The notes below the pieces were generated by a model, which saw nothing but the letters and a program-made list of their open reading frames with translations, made no database searches and was not told where the DNA came from. The position numbers and the translations under genes are program-made. DNA of 64,000 bases from Pseudoips prasinana (lineage: Eukaryota > Arthropoda > Insecta > Lepidoptera > Nolidae), in NCBI GenBank assembly GCA_951640165.1, contig OX621234.1, positions 29,640,549 to 29,704,548 on the forward strand, written 5' to 3'. Position 1 is the stretch's first letter. Each line of letters starts with the position of its first letter. Positions 42,975 through 53,987 of this stretch are shown one piece after another.

Positions 42975-45727
42975 AGAACAGAACAGAAATCATTTATTTG
43001 CTGATAATGTAGGTATACATATAAGTTGGAATATTATTTAAGTGTCCCGATACATTTTACCTTACGGCATGCAAAATATTAGGTTTGAATTATTAAATAG
43101 TAATATAGATACAGCTATTACGATCATTATTAGCCTCAGTCGAATTTAATAGGTTGTTACAGATCAGACCACAAAAAAAGAAAAAAAAAAAAAACAAAAT
43201 AATTAATGAATTACATATAAAACTCTCACAAATTATACAAAGAGAAATCATATAAATGTCGAAATGTATAATGTCAAAAGGCTTAATGTCAAAATATTGC
43301 AAAACATTAACAACAATCACAATTATTAATAGTTAAAGAATTTAGATAATATGGTAATGTCAAGATCTGTTATGTCAAATTACAATATACCTAACAACAA
43401 CCACAAAAAAAAGCGCTAATAAATAAAAATAACAATGTCAATATGGCAATGTCATCTAAAACATTCACAGTTGAAAAGGCAACGTACATTTATCAAAAAC
43501 ATTTTCCTATATAGTTTTGTCATTTAAAAACTCTTTAACTGTGTAATAACATTTCTCCAGCAATAGTTTTGTTAATTGTTTTTTAAACATTTTTATGGGT
43601 AGGTCTTTTAAATTTTCCGGTAATTTATTATATATAAGCGGTCCCATGGAAAGGATGCTATTTTTTAATAAGGCTGTTTTATGACCACCTGTGCGCAATT
43701 GGTTTTTATACTGGGACCTCATTGGTGCTGTGCGTTGTCTTATGTCAATCATTGAGGTAAATTGGTGTTTATTTAATTTAACGAATAGGGCCACTTCTAG
43801 TATATATAAACAAGGTAATGTCAGAATTTTTAGAGATATAAATACAGGTTGACAACTTTCGGTAAACTTAAGACCTGTCATTGATCTAAGACATCGTTTT
43901 TGGGCCCTAAATATTCTTTCCCTCTCACTGCAGTTGCCCCAAAATATGACACCATATCTCAATAATGAAGCAACTAATCCATGATAGGCTATAACTAATG
44001 TATTCATGTTTAGTTTATTTGAGAGGTTATAGAGTACATATGAAGATTTACTAAGTTTTTGGCACACATTTTCGGCTTGAGATTTCCATGTCAATTTATC
44101 GTCAATCTGCACTCCTAAGAATTTAGTCACTGAAGCTGTATCTACGATTTGGCCATTATATTTAGTAGTTACTTTTTTTGGCTGTAACCTCTGGTGAAAA
44201 TGTATGACTTTAGTTTTTTGTAAATTTATGACTAGATTATTCCTATTAAGCCAATCTATTATTGTTTTAAGTGTGCTGTTTATTTCATCTTCGTAGTTCG
44301 TCTCATTCATACATTCGACTAAAGCAGTGCTGTCATCGGCAAATAAAGTCATTGGCTGACAAATTTGACGGGGTAGGTCATTAATATAGAGTAGAAACAG
44401 TAATGGACCGAGTACACTACCCTGTGGAACTCCGAACTCTGTTACTCTGCAATTAGATAGGTATTTAAGTTCACGCTTAGTTTTAGTACAGATTCTCGAT
44501 AGTTCTGTGTACTGTTTTCTACCCGTGAGATATGACTTAATTAAGTTTAGCACGTTTCCTCTTATGCCATAATCGCTAAGTTTATTTAAGAGAGTGTCAT
44601 GTTTTACATAATCGAATGCCTTTGTCATGTCTGTGAATATTGCACAAATAGGGTTTTTTTTATCCACATTATTCATGATTACTTTCAAGAGATCAAATAT
44701 TGCCATGTTGATATTTTTATTTTTTCGAAAGCCCTTTTGTTCTTCACAGAGAATGTCATTTTTAGCTATAAAGGTGTAAATAGATTCATAAATGATTTTT
44801 TCAAAGATCTTAGAGAATACTGAAATAAGAGCTACAGGTCTATAGTTTGTCCTGTCTTCCTTGTCATTCTTTTTGTGTAATGGTTTTATGATCACAGTCT
44901 TTAATTCATCAGGGAATATACCTGAGCTTATACACACATTAATTATATGGCTTAATGGTTTTGCGATAATATCAGAGACAAATTTGACTACAACGGTTGA
45001 AATGCCATCGAATCCGAAACTTTTTTTATTTTTTAAGTTTTGTATCACACGTGTAATATCTTGGGGGCCTACCGGCTGCATAAACAATGAATTACGGGTT
45101 TTGGTAATTGCAGCTGTATTTCCCGTACAATAGCTGGATATATCATGTATTTGGTCAACAAAAAAGTTATTAAATGATTCAGCAATCTGCCTAGGGTCTT
45201 TTATTAGTTTGTTTCCTTCCTTAATTTGCAAAATTGGTTCTTTAATTAAATTATTATTATTATTTATTATTTGCCATGATGATTTTGATTTATTTATTGA
45301 GGTATTAATCAAATAATTATTTTGGGCTCTTTGAGTTAGTTTCACAATCTTTTTGAGTTTATGTGCGTAGTTTTGAAATGTATTTTTGTTCTCACTTGTA
45401 GGTGATTTTCTGTATTTCCATAGCATATTCCGTTGTTTTCTGCTACAAATCCTAATTCCGCGCGATAGCCATTTAATTTTTTTATCAGATTTTACATTTT
45501 TTAATTGCATCGGGAAGCATAAGTTATATATTAGACTAAAGAGATCAATAAAATTATTATATGCATCATTAGGGTCATCTGTTTCAAGGACTTCTGAGAA
45601 TGATAGGCATTGAAGGTGCTTTTTAAACAAAATTAAATTTTCTCTGGATAAGTTACGCTTTTGAATTCGCCAGGAACTAATTGTACATGTTTTGTTTACC
45701 GGTATTTTTAAAAATACCGGTATTTTA
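42975..45727 (-). mobile_element. LINE B (CR1/jockey-like), 5'-truncated insertion
   Basis: A 2.75-kb insertion in LINE A, same orientation. The 3' end (42966-42985) is a 'gaacagaacagaacagaaca' run, the complement of a (TTCTG)n tail. The 5' junction near 45727 carries an inverted 'aaaataccggtatttttaaa' motif. The host sequence CAAA is found at both junctions and could be a short target duplication. The endonuclease is absent: the usual product of incomplete reverse transcription. Confidence 0.85.
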
Positions 45728-45759
45728 AATTTTTTGGTCCTTGATTTGTTTAACAACAC
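43507..45759 (-). CDS. LINE B reverse transcriptase, long open frame
   Basis: A 750-codon frame without stops. The first about 20 codons cross the junction from LINE A; LINE B sequence starts at about VNKTCTISSW. RT motifs: FGFDGIS, NYRPVALISVFSKIFEKI (about 306-323), FRKNKNI, IFTDMTKAFDYV (Asp377), FGVPQGSVLGPLLF and LFADDSTALV (Asp475, Asp476), then a thumb and C-terminal domain ending KEFLNDKTI. Lacking the endonuclease and ORF1 it cannot move alone, but the open frame suggests recent insertion. Confidence 0.88.
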   Translation of the reverse strand: MLLNKSRTKKFKIPVFLKIPVNKTCTISSWRIQKRNLSRENLILFKKHLQCLSFSEVLETDDPNDAYNNFIDLFSLIYNLCFPMQLKNVKSDKKIKWLSRGIRICSRKQRNMLWKYRKSPTSENKNTFQNYAHKLKKIVKLTQRAQNNYLINTSINKSKSSWQIINNNNNLIKEPILQIKEGNKLIKDPRQIAESFNNFFVDQIHDISSYCTGNTAAITKTRNSLFMQPVGPQDITRVIQNLKNKKSFGFDGISTVVVKFVSDIIAKPLSHIINVCISSGIFPDELKTVIIKPLHKKNDKEDRTNYRPVALISVFSKIFEKIIYESIYTFIAKNDILCEEQKGFRKNKNINMAIFDLLKVIMNNVDKKNPICAIFTDMTKAFDYVKHDTLLNKLSDYGIRGNVLNLIKSYLTGRKQYTELSRICTKTKRELKYLSNCRVTEFGVPQGSVLGPLLFLLYINDLPRQICQPMTLFADDSTALVECMNETNYEDEINSTLKTIIDWLNRNNLVINLQKTKVIHFHQRLQPKKVTTKYNGQIVDTASVTKFLGVQIDDKLTWKSQAENVCQKLSKSSYVLYNLSNKLNMNTLVIAYHGLVASLLRYGVIFWGNCSERERIFRAQKRCLRSMTGLKFTESCQPVFISLKILTLPCLYILEVALFVKLNKHQFTSMIDIRQRTAPMRSQYKNQLRTGGHKTALLKNSILSMGPLIYNKLPENLKDLPIKMFKKQLTKLLLEKCYYTVKEFLNDKTI

Positions 45760-46127
45760 TGTTTTCTATCCTGTCAAATCCTGGCGCCTTTCCTTCTTGC
45801 AGTTGTGATATGAGAGACCCAACCTCGTGTTGGTCAGTGGGCAGCAGGAAGAAAGAACAGGATGGTCCAGCATCAGTTTTAATCCTAGCTGCAAGGTCAT
45901 CCTGAGTCCTATTTGTATCGGCTAAAATTTTAGAAGATTTTCTCCAATAGATGAAAAGTAATCGTTGCATCGTTCAATAGATTCGTCGGTGTGGTTATTA
46001 TGAACCGATAGAAGTTCAAAAGGTTCTTTATTGTGTTGCGACAAATAGCACATGTTTTTTATGGTTTTCCACAGACGTCTGGGATTGGCACAGCTCTCTT
46101 GTAGTCTTTTGCAGTCATATTCTCGCT
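45728..46127 (-). pseudogene. LINE A linker between endonuclease and RT
   Basis: Two frames: 46127-45960 reads LKREYDCKRLQESC through CNDYFSSIGENLL, and 45970-45728 reads LQEGKAPGFDRIENSVVKQI, the conserved entry to RT. A frameshift separates them. Confidence 0.75.
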
Positions 46128-47219
46128 TCAGTTTTCGACGCAGATCAATATAAAGTTTCGGTAGCGGGTAAATATCAATTGTTTCATAGGGTCGTCTGGA
46201 TTTAGCTTAGCTTTTTTATGAAGACGGTCGTAGTGTTTTGAGCAGCGTATCAGTCCTGGGGTCATCCATGGTTTTAGGTTAAAGTTAGCACGACTGACTA
46301 TTGTTTCAACCGTAAATTTGTTTATGATGGAAGTTACATATTGTGAGAAGTCGTGGGCTGCTTGATTGGCGTCGGTTTGATCAATAACTTCTGTCCAGAC
46401 AGTATTAGCTAGTTCGTTACGTATAGCTTTTATATCTCTCTTCTTTTTTACACGTTTTAGACGGCACGATTTGACATTGTTGGTTGTGGTAACGCCAGCC
46501 ATCACGAGGTCATGGTCAGTAACAGCTGAGGAGCAAACCAGTCCAATAGCATCGCGATGAGCTGATTTAATAAATATGTGGTCAATGCACATGTTTCTTC
46601 TAGTGTTTTCTGTAATAGCAGGTTGCAGGCCATATTCAGCGAGAAGACATAGATAGTCACCGGCTTGAGTACAGTTTGCCGCAGACAAGATGTTTATATT
46701 CAAGTCGCCACAAACAACAAGATTTGGTTTATTTTTATATAGAAATAGTTGATTTTCTAGGGATGTCAGAAATGTTTCGGTATGTTTGTGTGATGGAGAT
46801 CTATATATGCCAAAAATGACAATAGTTTTGGGAATATCTATAATTAAACAGTCGGCTTCTTCCATTTCTGGCTCTGTTACGTTACAATCACACCAAATGT
46901 CTCTGACGTAAACAATAACCCCGCCGTTTTGGTTAGTGTCTTTTAGGGTACGGTGAACAGAAAATCCGGTTATGTCAGGAACAATGGAGGATGAGTCTAA
47001 CCAACATTCGGTAAATAGTATGATATCGTAGGGGATATTTAGGCGCGTATAACTTATTAGAAAGTTGTCAAAGTTTTTACGAATGCTTCTGATATTAAAA
47101 GTAAGAATTTTAAAGTTATGCTTGGGACATAGAAAACCTTTACACTCTTCTAGTTCATTTATTGTATGACAATCTATATTCCATTGATCCAAATCATCTT
47201 GAAATGCTAAATCAACCAT
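46128..47219 (-). pseudogene. LINE A AP-like endonuclease
   Basis: A 363-codon frame starting MVDLAFQDDL. FNIRSIRKNFDNF, LFTECWLDSS (Glu), VVCGDLNINIL, RRNMCIDHIF and SAVTDHDLVM are the apurinic-endonuclease motifs that nick target DNA. The frame stops at 46128 before the linker, so the polyprotein is broken. Confidence 0.87.
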
Positions 47220-47534
47220 TTTCGTAAAGGTAATTAAATTGATAGAATTCGAAGTAAATGATATTTATTGTCATGTTTTGGTAATAAATTAGGTTTCTCA
47301 TCTTTAGGGCATTAGGAGGCTTTAGGCTTTCGTTACAGCTATTTGTAGATAAAATAATGACTGGGATATAGCGCACGTTTATATCTGACAGTATTATGTT
47401 AAAATTATATGTATGAATAATAATATATTTATAGCATGCATAAGTTATTAGAATAGGATTACAATTAAACTGATAGCTAAACATGGGGTTTGGTTCAAAG
47501 ACATTAGAGCACACACAAGAACCTTGTGTGGGCT
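47220..47534. other. LINE A spacer between ORF1 and ORF2
   Basis: About 315 bp of AT-rich sequence between ORF1 and ORF2. It is longer than usual for CR1-like elements and may contain a small insertion. No domain. Confidence 0.45.
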
Positions 47535-48189
47535 CTATATTTCTGGGGATTCTGTCTCGGGTGTTTTGAAGATTCTCTTGAGATCGGCTGCGCACCAAAT
47601 CGGCATTCCGGGAGTTCCGTCTCGCTGCCGTATGTAAATGTTGCCGTTCTTGCACCAACAGTGAACCCATTTATGTTCTCTTGTAATAAGTCTTGCTTCA
47701 CGAAAAAGCTTTCTATTGGCTTTAGTAAGTCTCTCGTTGAAGTAGATTTTTTGATGAGGGGCTGCGAGATCTAGATCTTTCGAAGTGAGGTTGCGAATTG
47801 ACTTCGAAGCTTTTAGAAACACATCGCGTTTAGAGCGGCGCAGTAGTCGGATAATAATTGGTCTCGGTAAATTGGATACTCTGTCGGCCTCTGTTGGCAC
47901 ACGGCGCGATCCCAACCGGGACACACAGTCAATGTCATGGTCCTTCAGGTCTACTCCTAGTTTGTTTGCAGCCAGAAGAGCCAGGTGATGTAGATTTTCA
48001 TTTTGATGTTCAGGGACACCGCAGAGCTCCACTTCGTTTGCTAGTTGGTTTTGAGCCATGACATTGTTTTCTTGTTGGAGTTGAAAAATTGTGGCTTTGA
48101 GCTCGATTAATTCACTATGGGATTTTTCTAAGTTCTTAATTCGAGTTTCTTTGGCGGTCTCTGTTTTTTCGAAAAAATCCAGGCGTTCA
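47535..48189 (-). pseudogene. LINE A ORF1, 5' truncated
   Basis: The frame is open from 48189 to the stop at 47535. A heptad-rich start (TRIKNLEKSHSELIELK, IFQLQQEN) is a coiled coil. It is followed by NEVELCGVPEHQNENLHHLA, DIDCVSRLGSR, RPIIIRLLRRSKRDVFLKA and YFNERLTKANRKLFREAR, an RNA-binding ORF1p core of the CR1/jockey type. A Met at 48059 is internal. Confidence 0.8.
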
Positions 48190-48520
48190 TGACGTCATAC
48201 TTACGGTGGAATAGCCATCGATCTTTGCTTTAATGTAACCCGTCAAAAAAAATCACTGTTTTGTCAAACTCGTTGGCCCCTAAACTTGTTTACGTTTGTT
48301 TCGTGTTTTCAATTTCAAATTAAGTTAAAATCGTCAATATTAAATTCGTTTCCAGTGTTAATATCCTTATTATATTTCATTAAGTCACCATGAAAGTTTT
48401 GAAATTTAAAACCGTGAGTGACAGTTGAAAATTTGACATGTCATGTTTTCGTTTAAAATATTGGAATGCTTATGCAAAGGAAACTACCTCGTCCACCGTA
48501 TAACTAACGTCATCACACCT
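48190..48520. mobile_element. possible MITE adjoining LINE A
   Basis: 'gacgtcatacttacggtgg' at the left and the complement of 'gacgttagttatacggtgg' at the right are imperfect inverted ends. The left end abuts the truncated start of LINE A. Confidence 0.45.
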
Positions 48521-49092
48521 TTTTTAGTTTTTTCCTCAGAAATTAAGAAATAAAAAATAATAATTGAACTCAGGATACAAAAATAAAGAAATGGTATTTT
48601 TGTTTTCAGGTGGTGTCAGTTTTGAAATGTTGTCAATTCAGACACATAATAAATGACCAACTCAATAACGCAAAGTCAATTTTACTCCAGATTATTTCTT
48701 TCCAGTTACCCTTAGAATAAATGATATCATGGTACCACTCCCTTGGAGTACAGTACAATAACGCAATTATATTGTTGATTCTCTAGCTGTCCTGGAATGT
48801 TTGCGTTCACTGAAGCGAAGCTACCTCTACTGTTCAGGATTAGAATCAACACCAAAGACTGACTAAACCAAATACAGTTTAACTCATGCTTTCTACGAAG
48901 GTTTATTATTATATATGACAGAATTTTTTACCCATAAATTTTACTTAATTATTCTAAATTCCATTAATTACAACAATTATATCAAGTTGTATAAATTGAT
49001 TGATTGACATTTTTATAACAATTTTACAATTTCACTTGATATTATTAAATTTACACCTGTTTGTACACCTGCATGTTGATCCCATATACTAT
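48521..49092. other. no gene seen
   Basis: AT-rich spacer before the second hAT composite. Confidence 0.4.
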
Positions 49093-49100
49093 GTCTGTAT

Positions 49101-51339
49101 TAGGGTTGTAACGGATCTTCGCCTCCGCTTCCGTTACTGCGGAAGTTCCGCATGAAATCGTACCTTCGCATCCGCCTCCGCATCCGCAATTTTTTTGCGG
49201 AGTTATAACGGAGTTTTACTTACGGCATAATCATATATCTCTGCATCACCCAAAGGTCGACTGGCAGAGAATGCCTTTGGCATCAATTCCGCCTTTGTCA
49301 ACATCATCGTCATATCAGCTGAATGACGCCCACTGCTGGACAAAGGCCTCCCTCAAAGATATACACAATTGCCGGTGTTGGGCTATCGGCATCCAGCGAC
49401 CCGCACAAGATCATCCGGTTCGTGGTCGCCACTCGAGAACTTTCTGCGCCAGCGGCCGTCCGCTCTACGAGCTATGTGTCCTGCCCACTGCCACTTCAGC
49501 TTGGCAATTCTTCGGGTCAAGTCGGTTACTTTGGTTCGCCTGCGAACCTCAGCATTTCTCATTCGATCTCGCAGGGAAACTCCAAGCATAGCTCTTTCCA
49601 TTACTCTTTGGGTGAACTTGAGCCGCCTGATAACACCCATAGTGACCAGGCGCCTTGTTGTTCTTGAGCTGTTTGAGAGCCATTCTTATCTCGCACATGC
49701 TGACGTCCGGGCTGTCTTCGGTGAAGTATCGGGTTAGTCGTGCTCTGGGATCTGAGGCACAACTATCGACAAGTGACTGGGTTCTAGTATACAGCTGTCC
49801 ATGGAACCTCTCGATCTCTACCAGCAACTCAGGTCGAGACGTGACGATTCTGCCATCCTCAGTCTTCAGCTTCGTCAGTTGGCTCTGTCCAGCACACAGT
49901 TCTCTTGCTAACACTTTAGAGCCTTTATTCCACTCGATGGCTTCTTTAAAACATTTTGTATTAATTGGGTGCGTGTCGCGAGTCAATGACTTTGAGATCT
50001 GTCTGTTGAGCTGCCGGTATCTGGTAGCATCATCAAAGGATGTCAAAACCATTTTCCGTGTTTCTTCCTTTAGCTGCAGGGTAGCTAAAGGAAGAAACAT
50101 AGTAGTAGCTTCCATAGTCAGAGATCTTTTTGGTCCTGTTTTTACGGCGGGCCTTGAAGACCTTAGACGTATGGACGGCTTCTACGAGCCTGTCGTGATA
50201 GGACTCCACTTCCCCGCAATTCAAGCATTTCAGTTTTGCAGTTCAAGCTGAAAGGGTTCGGGGTTTTCGACGTGGATGGGTAAAGGTCGGAGGGTAGAGT
50301 TTATCAGTCGCGACCTCTGGAGCTTGACATTAAGGTTCAATGAGCCCCGCCTGTGATCGCTCCCGCTTTTAACCGTATTGATCACAAAGACGTCATTGAA
50401 CTTCTGTCTTATCGTCGACAAAATAAAGTCTATCTCGTTTTTTTGTTTTACCTTCGGGGCTTACCCAGGTCTATTTGCGGTTATCCGGCTTCTTGAAAAA
50501 GGAGTCACCTTGAGACAGTTGGTCGCCCTCCCGGAAATAAATCAGGTTCCGGGATTTCCGGATTATCGTGTCCTCCCCCTCTCTTAGGACTTGAGATAAT
50601 CCTATTATATTCATTGGAATATAACGAACCTGCTCAATTCTTCCTCCAGTTCGATGATTTTCTCGTCGGTTCGCAGTGCGCGTCTGTATGTTGCCAGGGC
50701 CAGTGTGGTCGTTAGTTTTAGTAACGCGGAATCTGCCGAGGATTCGTATCACCTTCTGCCCTGCCGAACCCACTGCTGTTACCACGGCTTGGAATAACAT
50801 GACTGCCGGGGACTGGGGGCAGCGGTTTAGTTGTGTCCTTCATTTGAGGGGATCTGCCATAATCGCCACGATTGGCAGACGGGTTGGCGATCGCAATAAG
50901 ATAGACACGTCCCCCAACGGGATGAGAGGGGGTGGCGATATTCTTTATGGCCGTCAGCCACACAGCCAAAAATTTCCGCCTTTGTAGTTTTGTGGAAAAA
51001 GTTTCAATAAAAGAAAATAAAAATAAATCATAGAATAATAATAATGCGCGAGCCGCGACGCCCGATGACGACTCAGTCGTTCCGCCGAATTTTGCTTTGC
51101 AATGCAAAGTAATTGTTATTGTTTACTCAAGTCACACGAAGCCAAAAACAAGTGAGGTATGAAATTGTTTTTATGGAAAGAGATTCAAAAAATGATTCAT
51201 ATTACTCATAAAATACTATTTTTTCACATCCACTTTCACCTTCGCATTCGCATCCGTTAACCTCCGCATCCGCGGAGGTGTAATCCGTCACCTTCGCATC
51301 CGCCTCCGCCTCCGCTAAGAGGCCTCCGTTACAACCCTA
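49101..51339 (-). mobile_element. hAT-type element carrying an RTE insertion, copy 2
   Basis: It has the same TAGGGTTGTAACGGA ends as 23254-25668 and perfect 8-bp duplications GTCTGTAT (49093-49100 and 51340-51347). The RTE insert is bounded by ACAAAGGCGGAA on the minus strand (50974-50985 and 49287-49298). It is shorter than copy 1 overall but keeps about 75 bp at the RTE 3' end that copy 1 has lost. Both share the same RT-core deletion. Confidence 0.88.
49299..50973 (-). pseudogene. RTE-clade LINE inside hAT copy 2
   Basis: The minus strand repeats the order of copy 1: 5' UTR, endonuclease fragments (IIGLSQVLREGEDT, then FFKKPDNRK and SEIDFI-type DNA, SGSDHR), a linker frame (50115-49549) with LKQLKNNKAPGHYG, and the C-terminal frame 49640-49383 (GVIRRLKFTQRVMERAMLG, WQWAGHIARRADGRW). 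A small tandem duplication near 50085 and frameshifts break it. The catalytic RT region is absent at the same junction as copy 1. Confidence 0.85.
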
Positions 51340-51355
51340 GTCTGTATTACATCCG

Positions 51356-51592
51356 GGGAGGGCTACCGGCTAACTCGCCGAACATCGTGATAGTGATCGG
51401 CGCTCAAATAAATGAAGGTTAAAAATTACTAAATGATTCGTTCAATAATCTACTTCTACGTTGAAAATCGATTCCGGACCATTTATGACGTCATATATGC
51501 TCATGGAAGCCGATTGAACGAGTCATTTTTAACCTTCATTAATTTGAACGCCAATCACTATCACGATGTGATGACTTAGCCGGTAGCCCCCC
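51356..51592. mobile_element. complete MITE with long inverted ends
   Basis: 'gggctaccggctaactcgcc' and 'gacttagccggtagccccc' mark the ends; the homology continues inward through 'cgtgatagtgatcgg' and 'ccaatcactatcacg'. An inner 'aaggttaaaaattact' and 'gtcatttttaacctt' add a second inverted block. It encodes nothing. The older relative is at 9240-9660. Confidence 0.78.
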
Positions 51593-52439
51593 TGTACTAC
51601 ACATGTTTTATACAAAAATAAATATCTTTATCTTTATTATTAAAGATAAAGATATTTATTTCTGTTTGCGTACAGGTTCACCATCTTTTATGAACTTCTA
51701 CTACGTGACAACATAGAAGTCAGGTAACAGTGGGTTTTGAGGCTAGATTAAACTGGGTGATTACGGTGATGGACATCACCTCTCTATCTTATAAGATACC
51801 GTATACCGTGGGAGGCGTAGCAGTAATCATGAACATGCAACAGTTTTTTTGTGTACTAAAAACATCACATTACGATCACCATCACGTCTGCCAAGGGAAG
51901 TTCGAATATGTTATATCCCCTATGATTGACTTTGGGGAGGGGGGAAGGTAGCCTTATTCGAACTGTTGTCCTTACCAATATGATGAATGAACAGAGCGGG
52001 CACAAAATGTAAAAATATGATATTGATATATTTTTGTTTACTTAAGTATATCGTTTTTTTCAAACACCCATTTCAAGTAAGTAGCCATACTATTTTACAT
52101 ACAAGTATAAGCTTGGTTGCATTAAATTTATATAGTTATTTGTACATTCACTTGCTTTCTATCGATATTAAAAGGTATATAATATCATTTAAGAAGGACG
52201 AGTGAATTCACGGTCTAAGAATTTGTCGGAAACGATAACAATTTCTCGTAATCACTTAATGGGACTGCAATTTGATGAATCCAATATTGTTTTTTTTCCG
52301 GTCGCATAATTCTAAACGCAACCTTATATCACCTTTGTTATTAACCAACTTAATTTATACAACAAGAAACGATCAAATTATAATTAAACGTTCAGCCACA
52401 TTGGATCCAAGTTCAAATATACTTACAAGAGTACAAACA
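51593..52439. other. no gene seen
   Basis: Contains a palindromic 'taaagataaagatattt' region near 51622-51660 and weak RTE 5' UTR-like similarity near 51800-51940. No coding exon is supported. Confidence 0.4.
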
Positions 52440-52730
52440 AAAAAGAACAAAGACGAAAAGACCGGTCAAGTGCCAGTCGGAGTCGCGCACGAAGGTTTCC
52501 GTACCACAAAAACCACCAAAAAAATTGACGTTTGCTGTATGGGAGCCCCTTAAATATTTATTTTATTTTGTTGTTTAGTATTTGTTGTTATAGCAGCAAC
52601 AGAAAAACATCATCTGTGAAAATTTCACACGGTTCATGAGATACAGCCTGGTGACAGATGGACAGACAGTCAGCGAAGTCTTAGTAATAGGGTCCCATTT
52701 TACCCTTTGGGTACGGAACCCTAAAGACTA
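52440..52730 (-). repeat. AGGGTTCCGTA dispersed repeat
   Basis: On the minus strand it starts 'tagggttccgtacccaaagg', includes the 'gactgtctgtccatctg' block and ends near 'ggcacttgaccggtc'. It lies just downstream (3') of the host-like exon, in its intron. Confidence 0.6.
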
Positions 52731-52791
52731 ACATACAAATATACTTTCAAAATTACAATCCTGATCTTAGTATCAGGTAAAATTAACTCAC

Positions 52792-52943
52792 CCACACTAG
52801 ACAGCAGCTCATTTATTTGTTGCAATGAAGTTCTCATGTCTATGATAAGTTTTCCCTTTTCGTCAAGAAAATTTGTGAGCGTTTTCTCTTCCCGATTCTC
52901 AGCTTCCAATTGGGCTTTCAACTGGTTTTTCTCAGCCAAATGC
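52792..52943 (-). CDS. coding exon of a coiled-coil protein (host gene)
   Basis: A 152-bp exon with an acceptor 'ttattgtccag' upstream and donor GTGAGT downstream on the minus strand. It encodes about 50 residues rich in Glu, Lys, Gln and Leu: HLAEKNQLKAQLEAENREEK, then TLTNFLDEKGKLI, IDMRTSLQQINELLSSVG. Heptad spacing of Leu/Ile suggests a coiled coil. The frame enters at phase 2 (the last base of a split codon) and leaves with two bases. I do not recognise the gene; neighbouring exons are not found in the window. It could be a large gene with long introns. Confidence 0.68.
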
Positions 52944-53199
52944 CTGGACAATAAAGATAAAGTACTCTAATTTATTTTAATTTCTTGTTTGGTTTGTTCC
53001 ATTTAACGTGATGAATGGCTTCACGAGAACGGGGGTTTAAGCCAGAAACACCCAAAGGCAAATCAAACTGGCCAACCGAGGGTTTCTTACCTTGTTAATA
53101 ATTCTAAGTATTGAGAGTTATTTAGTTATAATAAAAATACCGGCCAATAGCGAGACGGACATGCATACCATCGATTACTTTATTCTATTTGTTATAATA
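52944..53199. other. probable intron sequence
   Basis: Upstream of the exon's acceptor; AT-rich with no other exon seen. Confidence 0.4.
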
Positions 53200-53470
53200 C
53201 ATACATAGACTCACGCCTTTTTCCCAGAGGGGTAGGCAGAGACAATGGATTTCCATTTGGCAAGATCTTTGCTCACCTCTTTTGCCACCTTTTCATACAT
53301 GCTCGCCGGTTTAGGGTACTTCTGACCTGGCCTTTCTTGAGAACGTCTCCGATTTGGTAAGAGAATGTTCTACGAGGTCTTCCCCTTCCGATTCTCCCAT
53401 TCACACAAGTCCCAGGTATACTTCTTTTGTAAAACTTCTTTCATTCATCCTTTTTCTTATTTTTGGTAAT
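53200..53470 (-). pseudogene. LINE C-terminal fragment
   Basis: The minus strand encodes [38 protein letters not shown] and a terminal SAYPSGK-like end after a frameshift. This resembles the tail of LINE endonuclease-RT proteins. A relative lies at 21735-21889. Confidence 0.6.
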
Positions 53471-53639
53471 GGGTACGGAAGAAAACTTCAATTATACTTA
53501 TATTATAACTAATTAATACTGTATAACACAATGTCAATTATTAAATAATTGCTATTCCAAATGTATGCCCATACATAAGTAAGTAAGAGTAACAGTAACA
53601 GGGGAACTACTTAGAAAAGTCCAGTGGACAAATTTATAA

Positions 53640-53920
53640 CAAAAGGGGTCAAGGATATCGCCGCGTTCGAAGTAGTCAGGTTGACATCGCTCGTGTGAAG
53701 ACTTAGCGATGTGCCCTACGGGAACCATAGGTTCTAACCTTATTGATTATTCTAACTCGGTATCGGACCGAGTGCGTCTGTTAGCTAACTTAGACCAGCT
53801 TAGCTACACTGGCTTCCTTCGAGGCGACCGACCCCGTATGAGACTAAAATGAACTTTTATATATGCTATTGAAGGTGAAAACTTTACTTGCGCGATGTAG
53901 AATTCGCTTAAACAAGAAAG
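53640..53920 (-). repeat. LTR-like repeat with single hairpin
   Basis: The minus strand has 'gcgcaagtaaagttttcacc', a TATA-like 'gcatatataaaag' 20 bases later, 'ggggtcggtcgcctcgaagg', 'ctaagttagctaac', the hairpin CTCGGT-CCGAT-ACCGAG, then 'tggttcccgtagggcacatc' and 'ggacttttctaagtag'. Collinear with 17050-17470. The promoter-like start and compact size suggest a solo LTR. Confidence 0.6.
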
Positions 53921-53987
53921 TATGATTGAAACCAAACTATTACAACATTTTGTATTTTATTTGTACTATGTTAAGAAACAAAATAAT

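Larger units (their letters stand above)
41220..48189 (-). mobile_element. LINE A (CR1/jockey-like), interrupted by LINE B
   Basis: On the minus strand the order is ORF1 (48189-47535), endonuclease (47219-46128), RT N-terminus (to about 45730), then LINE B (about 45727-42975), then the rest of RT (42974-42076) and the C-terminus (to 41498), ending in an (ATT)n tail near 41220. It is 5' truncated at ORF1. Frameshifts occur near 46130, 45970 and 42070. The break lies within the RT N-terminal region: the frame before the insert ends KQIKD and resumes QIVAPLAFIY. Confidence 0.85.

Noticed and set aside
45697..45727. Terminal inverted repeat of a DNA transposon at the LINE A/B junction
   Set aside because: The 'aaaataccggtattttt' inverted motif has no partner at the other junction; the LINE B 3' tail explains that side.
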